A stretch of DNA of 34,209 nucleotides, taken from the NCBI GenBank assembly GCA_905233425.1, contig CAJOEC010000038.1, positions 1 to 34,209 on the forward strand. Reading direction: 5' to 3'. Below the pieces are notes generated by a model. That model was not told the DNA's origin. It searched no databases and saw nothing but the letters and a program-made list of their open reading frames with translations. Both the position numbers and the translations under genes were made by a program. The DNA is from an uncultured Prevotella sp. (GTDB taxonomy: Bacteria > Bacteroidota > Bacteroidia > Bacteroidales > Bacteroidaceae). This document shows positions 23,174 to 31,559 of this stretch, in pieces; positions within the stretch are counted from its first letter, which is position 1, and each line of letters opens with the position of its first letter.

Positions 23174-25117
23174 ATGATTAAACTTTTTGTTCCCGGCCGG
23201 TTGTGTCTATTCGGTGAGCATACCGACTGGGCTGGTCACTACCGCACGATGAATGCCGACATTGTGCCCGGTGCGGCCATAGTGACGGGCATAGAGCAGG
23301 GCATCTATGCCGAGGTGGAACGATCGAGCATCTTCGAGGTGCAGAGTGTGGCCCCCGAAATGAAAGAGGGGTGGCGCGACTTCGCCTGCCGCATGGACGA
23401 GCAGGCGCTGAAGCGTGTGGCCCGCAGCGGCGACTTCTTCTGCTACTGTGCCGGAGTGGCATCGTATATGCTTGAATGGTACAAGGTCGGCGGTGTCCGC
23501 ATAAAAATCACCGACATGACGCTGCCCATGAAGAGCGGCCTGTCGTCGAGCGCCGCCATCTGCGTGCTCGTGGCCCGCGCCTTCAACCAGCTCTACAACC
23601 TGAACCTCAACACCCTTGGCGAGATGAACATTGCCTACGTCGGCGAGCTGCGCACAGCATCGCGCTGCGGACGTCTGGACCAGGCCTGCGCCTTCGGTGT
23701 GAAGCCAAACCTGATGACCTTCGACGGCGATGAGGTGGAGGTGCAGTCGCTCAATGTGAAGAAGCACCTCTACTGGGTCTTCGCCGACCTATGCGGCGAG
23801 AAGGACACCATAAAGATTCTCTCCGACCTGAACAAGGCATATCCTTTCGCCTCGACCGACCAGGAGCGGCTGCTGCACGACGCACTTGGCCGCAGGAACA
23901 GGGCTTTCGTAAACCGCGCCATCAAGTACATGGCCGAGGGCGACGCCGAAGCCTTGGGGCGCCTGATGACTGAGACCGAGGAGGTGTTCGACCGGCAGGT
24001 GGCCCCGATGTGCCCCAGTGAGCTGACCTCGCCAAAGCTGAAGGCCGTGCTCGCCGACACACAGATACAAAAACTTATTTGGGGCGGCAAAGGCGTGGGA
24101 AGCCACGGCGACGGCTCGGCCCAGTTCCTCGCCCGCGACGAGCAGACACAGCAGCAGTTGGTGGAATACCTCGAGAAGCATGGGATGCCAGCCTACAAGC
24201 TGACCATACAGCCCGTGCACACCGTGCGCAAGGCCATAATACCCGTGGCTGGGTTCGGCACACGGCTCTACCCCGCCACACGCTGCATGAAGAAGGATTT
24301 CTTCCCCATCCCGTGCCCCGACGGCATGGTGAGGCCTGTAATACTCATACTGCTCGAAGAGCTGATACAGAGCGGCATTGAGGAGATATGCCTCGTCCTG
24401 GGCAGCGAGGAGGAACGCGAGATGTATGCCGAGTTCTTCGAGCGCCCGCTAAGCCCCGATCATCTGCGCAAGCTGAACTCAGAGAGCCAGGAGTATGAGA
24501 ACCGCATCCTCGACATAGGCAAACGCCTGCACTATGTCTACCAGCACGAGAAGCGGGGATTCGGCCACGCCGTCTACCAGGCAGCGGAGTTCACCCACGG
24601 CGAGCCGGTGCTGCTGATGCTCGGCGACACCCTCTACCGCACAACGTCGAACAAGCCGTGCGCACTACAGCTCATTGAGGCTTACGAGCGCTACAACTGC
24701 CTGATGCTCGGACTCTACCCCGTGCAGCTGGCCGAGGTGAGCCATTTCGGAATCATGAGCGGAGTGTGGGAGGACAAGGACGAGCGGGTGCTCAACGTCA
24801 GCGTCCTGGCCGAGAAGCCCAAGGCCAGCTATGCCGAGGAGTTCCTCGGTGTGCGCCTGAAGAGCGGCGAGCGCGAATACTGCTCAGTCTTCGGGCAGTA
24901 TATACTCACCCCAGAGGTCTTCACACAGTTGGAAGCCGACATAAACGAAGCCGGCGACGACCGTTCACACGAGATAGAGCTGACGGCGGCACTCGACAAG
25001 GTGCGACAGCAGACCGGCATGATGGGCATAAGACTGCGCGGCGAGCGATTCGACATGGGCAACCCACAGGCGCTGGTAGGCACCATAGCCGACTTCTCGA
25101 GACCCAAGCTCTTGTGA
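23174..25117 (+). CDS. Fused GHMP sugar kinase and sugar-1-phosphate nucleotidyltransferase
   Basis: 647-residue cytosolic two-domain protein. Residues 1-350 are a galactokinase-type GHMP kinase: motif 1 PGRLCLFGEHTDW (7-19), the ATP loop LPMKSGLSSSAA (117-128), likely catalytic D169 in CGRLDQACA, and motif 3 GGKGVGSHGDGS (304-315). Residues 353-647 are a GalU-like nucleotidyltransferase with AIIPVAGFGTRLYPATRCMK (354-373) and KRGFGHAVYQAAEF near 470. The pair would phosphorylate a sugar at C1 and then activate it to an NDP-sugar in one polypeptide. Domain order is the reverse of the Bacteroides fucokinase/GDP-fucose enzyme. The sugar cannot be read from sequence; galactose, glucuronate or similar are options. 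Confidence 0.85.
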   Translation: MIKLFVPGRLCLFGEHTDWAGHYRTMNADIVPGAAIVTGIEQGIYAEVERSSIFEVQSVAPEMKEGWRDFACRMDEQALKRVARSGDFFCYCAGVASYMLEWYKVGGVRIKITDMTLPMKSGLSSSAAICVLVARAFNQLYNLNLNTLGEMNIAYVGELRTASRCGRLDQACAFGVKPNLMTFDGDEVEVQSLNVKKHLYWVFADLCGEKDTIKILSDLNKAYPFASTDQERLLHDALGRRNRAFVNRAIKYMAEGDAEALGRLMTETEEVFDRQVAPMCPSELTSPKLKAVLADTQIQKLIWGGKGVGSHGDGSAQFLARDEQTQQQLVEYLEKHGMPAYKLTIQPVHTVRKAIIPVAGFGTRLYPATRCMKKDFFPIPCPDGMVRPVILILLEELIQSGIEEICLVLGSEEEREMYAEFFERPLSPDHLRKLNSESQEYENRILDIGKRLHYVYQHEKRGFGHAVYQAAEFTHGEPVLLMLGDTLYRTTSNKPCALQLIEAYERYNCLMLGLYPVQLAEVSHFGIMSGVWEDKDERVLNVSVLAEKPKASYAEEFLGVRLKSGEREYCSVFGQYILTPEVFTQLEADINEAGDDRSHEIELTAALDKVRQQTGMMGIRLRGERFDMGNPQALVGTIADFSRPKLL

Positions 25118-25168
25118 CACCAAAACCGACAAAACCCCAACAGGAACCACCAAAAACAATCAAAGATA

Positions 25169-27292
25169 ATGAAAAAGACAATGATGATTATCGGTATGGC
25201 TTCAGCAATGCTATTACCGTTCAGCGCCTGCCAGCAGACGCAACGTGAGAACCCACTGCTCGAAGAGAGCACTCTGCCTTTCGGCGCCCCTGACTTCAGC
25301 AAGATCCAGCCCGACGACTATCTGCCTGCCTTCGAGGAGGCCATACGCCAGCAGAGGGAGAACATCCAGAAGATTGTGGAATGCCAGGACCAGCCCACTT
25401 TCGCTAACACCATCGTGCCCTTCGAGGAGAGCGGACGGCTGCTCGACCGCGTCGCCCGCGTGTTCTTTGCCCTGACCAATGCCGACAAGACACCCGAGAT
25501 AAGCGAGACAGAGAAGAAAGTCCAGCCGATGATTACGGAACTGGAGAACGAAATTTCGTTCAACAAGGAACTCTTCAAACGCATTCAGGCTGTCTACGAC
25601 AACGAGCACGACACGCTGCAGGGCGAGGACAAGAAGCTGTTGGAAGAGATATACAAGGACTTCGTGCGCAAGGGCGCATTGCTGTCCGACGACAAGATGG
25701 AGCGCATGAAGGAGATAAACCTGCGCATCGCCGACCTGCAGCAGCAGTGGGGCGACATGCTGCCCGACGCCACCAACGAGGCTGTGGTGTGGGTCGACGA
25801 CAAAGAGCAGCTGGCCGGACTCACCGAGGCCGACATCGCGCAATGCCAGAAGGACGCCGAGAGCCGTGGCGGCAAGGCTCCATACGCCATAGTCATCGTA
25901 AACACCACGCAACAGCCTCTGCTCAGCAGCCTCGACAACCGCGAACTGCGCAAGAAGGTGTTCGAAGCGTCGGTGCACCGCGCCGACGGAACGGGGAAGT
26001 TCAACACCTTCCCCATAGTCTGCGAAATAGCCAAACTGCGTGCTGAGCAGGGCGAGATAATGGGCTACCCCAACTACGCCGCCTACTCGCTTGAGAACAC
26101 CATGGCAAAGACTCCCGAGAATGTCTACGCCTTCCTGAAGAGCCTTATAAGCCAGTACACGCCGAAGGCCGACGCAGAGACGAAGGCCATCGAGGACTTC
26201 GCCCGCAGCTACCAGCCCTCACCCCTCACCTCTCCCTTGCAGCCCTACGACCGCTTCTACTACTCGGCAAAGATGAAGAAGCAGCTGCTTGATGTCAGCG
26301 ACGACGAGGTGAAACCCTATTTCAACGTGGACAGCGTGCTCATTAACGGTGTGTTCTATGCCGCCAACCGTGTCTACGGACTCAACTTCAAGGAGCGCAC
26401 CGACATACCCCTCTACCACCCCGACATGAAGACATTCGAGGTCACCGACCGCGACGGCAAGACCCGTGCGCTCTTCTATTGCGACTACTACCGCCGTCCC
26501 ACCAAGCGCGGCGGAGCGTGGATGGACGAGTTTGCCAAGCAGAGCCGCCAGCGCAACCAGATGTCTATAGTATTCAATGTGTGCAACAGCGCCAAGGCAC
26601 CCGAGGGGCAGCCGTCGCTGCTCACGTGGGACGAGGTGACGACAATGTTCCATGAGTTCGGACACGCTCTGCACGCCATTCTCTCCGACTGCCAGTACCA
26701 CCGGCTGAGCACCACCGACGTGGCACGCGACTTCGTGGAGATGCCGTCGCAGTTCAACGAGTCGTTCGCATCAATACCCGAGATCTTCGACAACTACGCC
26801 CGCCACTACGAGACAGGCGAGCCAATGCCCGCCGACCTGAAGGAGCGTATGCTGAAGAGCATAACATTCCAGACGGCATACGCACTCGGCGAGAACCTCG
26901 CGGCAACATGCCTCGACCTGGCATGGCACACGCTTCCATCAAAGGACGTGCCAACACCCGACAAGGCCGCTGAATTTGAGACTGAGGCACTAAGGCAGAT
27001 AGGACTGCTCAACCCGCAGATACCGCCACGCTACAGCACAAGCTATTTCAATCACGTGTGGGGCAGCGGATATGCCGCCGGCTACTACAGCTACCTGTGG
27101 ACTGAGGTGCTCGCCGTGAACATCGCCGACGTCTTCGCACAGCGCGGAGCACTCGACCCTGCCACCGGCCAGGACATGCGCGACAAGATTCTGAGCCGTG
27201 GAAACACCGGCGACCTCATGCAGATGTTCACCGACTTCACAGGAATGGAACAGCCCGACGCATCAAGCCTGCTCAAAGCAAGAGGACTATAA
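25169..27292 (+). CDS. dcp: M3-family zinc oligopeptidase, lipoprotein (Dcp-like)
   Basis: 707-residue peptidyl-dipeptidase Dcp/oligopeptidase A family enzyme that cleaves short peptides. The lipoprotein signal MKKTMMIIGMASAMLLPFSAC has its cysteine at position 21. The zinc motif HEFGH is at H495-E496-H499 in TMFHEFGHALHAIL, with the third ligand expected in the downstream EMPSQFNESF region. Length fits the family. It starts 51 bases after the kinase fusion with no promoter seen, so joint transcription is likely. The stop codon TAA at 27290 is part of the first unit of the 9-bp array that follows. Confidence 0.93.
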   Translation: MKKTMMIIGMASAMLLPFSACQQTQRENPLLEESTLPFGAPDFSKIQPDDYLPAFEEAIRQQRENIQKIVECQDQPTFANTIVPFEESGRLLDRVARVFFALTNADKTPEISETEKKVQPMITELENEISFNKELFKRIQAVYDNEHDTLQGEDKKLLEEIYKDFVRKGALLSDDKMERMKEINLRIADLQQQWGDMLPDATNEAVVWVDDKEQLAGLTEADIAQCQKDAESRGGKAPYAIVIVNTTQQPLLSSLDNRELRKKVFEASVHRADGTGKFNTFPIVCEIAKLRAEQGEIMGYPNYAAYSLENTMAKTPENVYAFLKSLISQYTPKADAETKAIEDFARSYQPSPLTSPLQPYDRFYYSAKMKKQLLDVSDDEVKPYFNVDSVLINGVFYAANRVYGLNFKERTDIPLYHPDMKTFEVTDRDGKTRALFYCDYYRRPTKRGGAWMDEFAKQSRQRNQMSIVFNVCNSAKAPEGQPSLLTWDEVTTMFHEFGHALHAILSDCQYHRLSTTDVARDFVEMPSQFNESFASIPEIFDNYARHYETGEPMPADLKERMLKSITFQTAYALGENLAATCLDLAWHTLPSKDVPTPDKAAEFETEALRQIGLLNPQIPPRYSTSYFNHVWGSGYAAGYYSYLWTEVLAVNIADVFAQRGALDPATGQDMRDKILSRGNTGDLMQMFTDFTGMEQPDASSLLKARGL

Positions 27293-27468
27293 GTCCCATA
27301 AGTCCTATAAGTCCCATAAGTCTTATAAGTCCCATAAGTCTTATAAGTCCCATAAGTCCTATAAGTCTTATAAGTCCCATAAGTCCTATAAGTCCCATAA
27401 GTCTTATAAGTCCCATAAGTCCTATAAGTCCTATTAACCCAGTAGACCATTTAAGCCCCATAAAACCC
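27289..27468. repeat. 9-bp tandem array, 16 clear copies plus 4 degenerate, before the PL1 lyase gene
   Basis: Sixteen exact 9-bp steps of ATAAGTCCC, ATAAGTCCT or ATAAGTCTT run from 27289 to 27432. Four decaying units follow, to 27468, just before the ATG at 27477. The unit is the reverse complement of the array at 21631-21819. Because the flanking genes also point the other way, the orientation relative to transcription is the same. Confidence 0.95.
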
Positions 27469-27476
27469 AAAAAAAC

Positions 27477-30400
27477 ATGAACTATAGACTGATCTTTTGC
27501 CTCCTTCTCCTTGGCAGCAGCGTGGCCGTTGACGCCCAGCAGCTGGCCTTCCCCGAAGCCAGGGGATGGGGACGCTTCGCCACCGGCGGACGTGCTGGAA
27601 AGGTGTACCACGTGACTAATCTGAACGACTCAGGCACAGGCTCGCTGCGCGATGCCGTGAGCCAGCCCAACCGCATCGTCGTGTTCGACGTGAGCGGTGT
27701 CATACGCATCAACTCGCGACTGGTGTTCAAGAGCAACATCACCGTGGCCGGACAGACAGCCCCCGGCGAGGGTGTCACCGTCTACGGCGACGGAATGTCG
27801 TGCTCGGGCGCAACTAATGTCATCATCCGTTATATGCGCTTCCGCATGGGAGCCGTGGGCACCAAGGATGCCGACTGCGGCGGACTGGCCAATGGCGGAA
27901 ACATGATCTTCGACCACTGCTCGTTTGCATGGGGACAGGACGAGAACTTCTCGATCAACTGGGACAGCAAGGGCACGGCCCCGCACGACATCACCATACA
28001 GAACAGCATCGTGGGACAGGGGCTGATGCAGCACTCGGCAGGCGGACTCATACAGGCCGACAACATCACGATGTACCGCGTGCTGCTCTGCGACAACAAA
28101 ACCCGCAACTTCAAGGTGAAAGGAAAGCACCAGTACGTGAACAACCTCGTCTACAACTGGAGCACTTACGCCTACGAGATGGGCGGCGAGTCGTCGGGCG
28201 AGTCTTTCGCCAATGCCGTGGGCAACCTCTTCATCAACGGCAACACCACCAGCGAGTCGGCCAACGGATTCTCAGGCGGCAACTCAGGCTTCCACTTCTA
28301 TGGCGACGACAACTGGCAGGACCGCAACAAGGACGGTGTGTTCAACCCCGTGCTGTTCACCGGCGACGGCGGCGGCGACCGTCAGAGCCAGCCCTACGAC
28401 TATCCCGACCTGGAACCATGGTCGGGCAAGGACCTCGTGGAGAAACTGCTGCCCGACGTGGGTGCCTCCCTACCCTACCGCGACCTGGCCGACTGCTACA
28501 TGGTCGACGAGGTGCTCAGCTTCGGCAAAAAAGGAAAACTCATAACCAACGAGAACGAGCTGCCCATAGGCGTGCCCACATCGTGGTCATGGTTCAAGGG
28601 CGAGAAGCCTAAGGACACCGACGGCGACGGAATGCCCGACAACTGGGAGGTGGACAACGGCACCGACCCCGCCGTGGACGACGCCATGGTGCTCGACGGC
28701 AACGGATACACCAACATCGAGAACTACATCAACTCCATCACCATCGACGACCGCCAGTTCTTCCTTCGTGCCCCGATGCTGCTCACGCTGCAGAGTGCCA
28801 CCACCAACAGCCTGACGCTCGAGTGGGCCGACTACTCGGACAACGAGGACGGTTTTATTATTGAGATGCAACAGGACGGAGCGTTTGTGGAAATGGGCCG
28901 CACGCAATCTTCAATCTTCAATCTTCAATCTTCAATCCTTCAGCCCGGCAAGCCATACGTTGTCCGCGTATGCGCCTACCAGGGCGACAAGAAGTCGGAC
29001 TACACCCCAGAGCTGACCGTCAAGACCCGCCCCGAACAGGTTGACATCATCGACTGCGACACCTTCACCGGCGAGGGCGACGGCGAATGGCTCATCGACC
29101 CGACGGAGGACACCACCATAACGCTCGACGAGGCCACGGAGAAAACCGCCGTCGTTGTCCGCTCCGACGCCAATGTCACCATCGGCGGATCGGGCTACAT
29201 CAGCGGATCAGCATCGTTGAACAAGACGGGCAATGGAACGCTCACCATCGCCACACCACAGCAGTACGAAGGCCCGACGGTGCTCCACCAGGGCGTCTAC
29301 GAGTTCTCGTCGCTGAAGAACGGAGGCTTGTCCAGCGGACTGGGCAAGAGCGAGGAGTTCGCCCAGAACTGGGTCATGGACGGAGGCATCTACCGCTACA
29401 ACGGATACACCACCTTCACCAACCGCTCGGCAAAGCTCTACAGCGATACTGGGCTTGACATTGTGAAAAGCAGTACCACGTTGACTATGAACGGTAGCTT
29501 CGAGGGACAGGGCAGCCTCACCATCGGCGGTGAGGGTACTATGGTGGTAAACACCGCCAACTTCTTCAAATACGACGGCGACTTGCGCATAGAGGGCGGC
29601 ACGGTGAAGCTCGCCACAAAGGAAATCAGCGACGCCGGCATAGGCAACGCCTCGCGCCTCGTCATGGCAGGAGGAACATTCGCCACCGTGGGCAAGAACG
29701 AGGCCAACGTGACCTATAACTTCCCCATCGTGGCCGAGGCTGGCACCACCTCGATCCTCAACTTCGACCGCTGGAGCACGAACAAGTGCAGCGTAAGCGG
29801 CACGGGCACCCTGCAGTGGGGCGTTTGCTATCTGCGCGAATACATCGAGGGCAACTGGGACAAATTCACCGGCCAGCTCATAATCACCAGCACCGGCAGC
29901 TATGGCAATAACCGGCAGTTTGCCATCCGCAACGGTGTGGGCATAAAGAACGCCACCATCTACCTGAAGTCGGGAACGGCCATCAACGGCGCAAAGAACG
30001 AATCGACATTCTACCTCGGCGGCCTCTCGGGCGACAGCGGCTCGAAGCTCTCGGGCTTCAATGTCAAGGCCAAGGGCAGCGGTACATGGATTGTGGGCGG
30101 TGCCAACACCGACGAGACCTTCCGCGGCATCATCGACAACAATGACCAAGCAGGGTCGCATCCCGGCACCACGACCATCGTGAAGGAGGGCACCGGCGAC
30201 TGGCGACTCACGGGCAGCAACGTCTATAGCGGCACGACGACCGTCAATGCCGGAAAACTCATCGTCAATGGCACGCACTCGGGAACGGGGGCTGTCACCG
30301 TGCGCACAGGGGCAACGCTGGCCGGAACAGGCTCGCTCGCCGCAGCCACCACCATCAACACCGGGGCAATGCTGCAGGCCGGCGACACGCTCATAAACAA

Positions 30401-31559
30401 GCGCGGACTGACCTTCAACAGTACGCTGAAGCTCAACGGCACGGCAACACTCGTCGTTCCAGCCGACCGCACAAAGAGCAACACCATAACCCTGAAGGGC
30501 GCCACGACGATAGCCTCGACAGCCACGCTGCAGATGGACTTCGACGAGTCGCCATACGACAAGACCGAATACCAGGTGTTCAACATCTCGGGCGGAACCA
30601 TCACCGGCACATTCAAGCAGATTCTGCCCGAAACACCCGGCGAGGGACAGACATGGGACGCTACGGAACTCTACAGCAAAGGCGTGCTGAAGGTTGTGGG
30701 CGGTGAGAAGAACCCCGACGACCAGAGCCAGGTGGACCCGCAACCCGTGGGCGAGACAAAGACCGCGCTGTTAGCATGGGGCAACATGTACACGAAAAGC
30801 TACAACAACAACGGCGTGAACAACATGATGGTCGGCGCGGAGAACGACGAGGCACAAGGTTTCTCACTCGTCTGCATAGGCAACCTCACCAAGGCATACA
30901 CCTCAGGAGGCAACAATCCGAAGATGAGCATCCCCTACAACGGGGAGATTCTCCTGCGCACCCCCATCAAACTCTCTAACGGAGCGCAGAACGCCATCTT
31001 CATGCCCGAAGGCGCGAAGGCCACGAAGCTCACCATCTACAGCATCACAGGCACCAACGCAAGCAACCGCACAAGCTACTGGAAGGAGGTGGCAGGAAAG
31101 ACCTACACCGAGGACGAGGCCACCATTCTCGACCTCAACGCCCCGCGTGACAACCCCAACGCCGTCAGCTTCACCCTCGACAACGTCAAGGACAGCGTGA
31201 CGTTCACCAACACAGGCGAGCAGCAATGCGTCATCCTCTACTTAGAGTACCACTACGGCGGCGACAATGTGAAAGGCGACGTGAACGGCGACGGCACCGT
31301 CGACGTAGCCGACATCGCCGCCATCATCAACGTCATGGCCTCTGTAGGGACGCGACGTGTCGCGTCCGTTCCCACGCCACGTGTCGCGTCCGTTCCCACG
31401 CCACGTGTCGCGTCCGACTACGTGCCAGCCCTCAATGCCGACGTGAACGGCGACGGTGCCGTCGATGTCGCCGACATTGCCACTGTCATCAGCATCATGG
31501 CTGAGAAAGCAAGGATTCTACGAGGGGACTCATTTGACACTCCCGATGAAAGAGATTAG
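27477..31559 (+). CDS. Secreted multidomain pectate lyase (PL1-type) with dockerin-like tail
   Basis: 1360-residue exported enzyme that should cleave polygalacturonate by β-elimination. It has a signal peptide at 1-20 and a PL1-like right-handed β-helix at about 21-370 (SGTGSLRDAV, NVIIRYMRFRMG, NMIFDHCSFAWGQDENFSI). A calcium-binding DTDGDGMPDNWEVDNGTDP segment lies near 381, and a fibronectin III-like domain at about 430-525. Glycine- and threonine-rich autotransporter-type β repeats fill about 540-1060 (SGTTTVNAGKLIVNG). Two dockerin-like EF-hands close it (DVNGDGTVDVADI near 1266, DVNGDGAVDVADI near 1320). Two repeat insertions disrupt linkers in frame: heptamers at 28906-28933 and 24-mers at 31344-31416. 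It overlaps the PL9 gene by 14 bases. Confidence 0.9.
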   Translation: MNYRLIFCLLLLGSSVAVDAQQLAFPEARGWGRFATGGRAGKVYHVTNLNDSGTGSLRDAVSQPNRIVVFDVSGVIRINSRLVFKSNITVAGQTAPGEGVTVYGDGMSCSGATNVIIRYMRFRMGAVGTKDADCGGLANGGNMIFDHCSFAWGQDENFSINWDSKGTAPHDITIQNSIVGQGLMQHSAGGLIQADNITMYRVLLCDNKTRNFKVKGKHQYVNNLVYNWSTYAYEMGGESSGESFANAVGNLFINGNTTSESANGFSGGNSGFHFYGDDNWQDRNKDGVFNPVLFTGDGGGDRQSQPYDYPDLEPWSGKDLVEKLLPDVGASLPYRDLADCYMVDEVLSFGKKGKLITNENELPIGVPTSWSWFKGEKPKDTDGDGMPDNWEVDNGTDPAVDDAMVLDGNGYTNIENYINSITIDDRQFFLRAPMLLTLQSATTNSLTLEWADYSDNEDGFIIEMQQDGAFVEMGRTQSSIFNLQSSILQPGKPYVVRVCAYQGDKKSDYTPELTVKTRPEQVDIIDCDTFTGEGDGEWLIDPTEDTTITLDEATEKTAVVVRSDANVTIGGSGYISGSASLNKTGNGTLTIATPQQYEGPTVLHQGVYEFSSLKNGGLSSGLGKSEEFAQNWVMDGGIYRYNGYTTFTNRSAKLYSDTGLDIVKSSTTLTMNGSFEGQGSLTIGGEGTMVVNTANFFKYDGDLRIEGGTVKLATKEISDAGIGNASRLVMAGGTFATVGKNEANVTYNFPIVAEAGTTSILNFDRWSTNKCSVSGTGTLQWGVCYLREYIEGNWDKFTGQLIITSTGSYGNNRQFAIRNGVGIKNATIYLKSGTAINGAKNESTFYLGGLSGDSGSKLSGFNVKAKGSGTWIVGGANTDETFRGIIDNNDQAGSHPGTTTIVKEGTGDWRLTGSNVYSGTTTVNAGKLIVNGTHSGTGAVTVRTGATLAGTGSLAAATTINTGAMLQAGDTLINKRGLTFNSTLKLNGTATLVVPADRTKSNTITLKGATTIASTATLQMDFDESPYDKTEYQVFNISGGTITGTFKQILPETPGEGQTWDATELYSKGVLKVVGGEKNPDDQSQVDPQPVGETKTALLAWGNMYTKSYNNNGVNNMMVGAENDEAQGFSLVCIGNLTKAYTSGGNNPKMSIPYNGEILLRTPIKLSNGAQNAIFMPEGAKATKLTIYSITGTNASNRTSYWKEVAGKTYTEDEATILDLNAPRDNPNAVSFTLDNVKDSVTFTNTGEQQCVILYLEYHYGGDNVKGDVNGDGTVDVADIAAIINVMASVGTRRVASVPTPRVASVPTPRVASDYVPALNADVNGDGAVDVADIATVISIMAEKARILRGDSFDTPDERD
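28906..28933. repeat. In-frame heptamer repeat in the fibronectin-like domain
   Basis: Four exact copies of AATCTTC and a degenerate fifth. Read in the lyase frame they give SSIFNLQSSIL, which looks like an insertion in a loop between β strands. Confidence 0.9.
31344..31416. repeat. In-frame 24-bp repeat between the two dockerin-like EF-hands
   Basis: It begins GTAGGGACGCGACGTGTCGC, whose core GGACGCGAC/GTCGCGTCC is a 9-bp palindrome with a 2-base centre. Two further 24-bp copies follow, each encoding VPTPRVAS. The same opening recurs at 31618 in the next gene. Confidence 0.9.

Noticed and set aside
27198..27437. Small plus-strand frame encoding K-S-H / K-S-Y repeats
   Set aside because: A by-product of the 9-bp array in one frame; it starts inside the M3 peptidase gene and has no separate start signal.
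29208..30743. 511-codon open frame on the minus strand within the PL1 lyase gene
   Set aside because: Antisense shadow of the Gly/Thr-rich β-repeat region; low-complexity V/A/G/E composition and no promoter.
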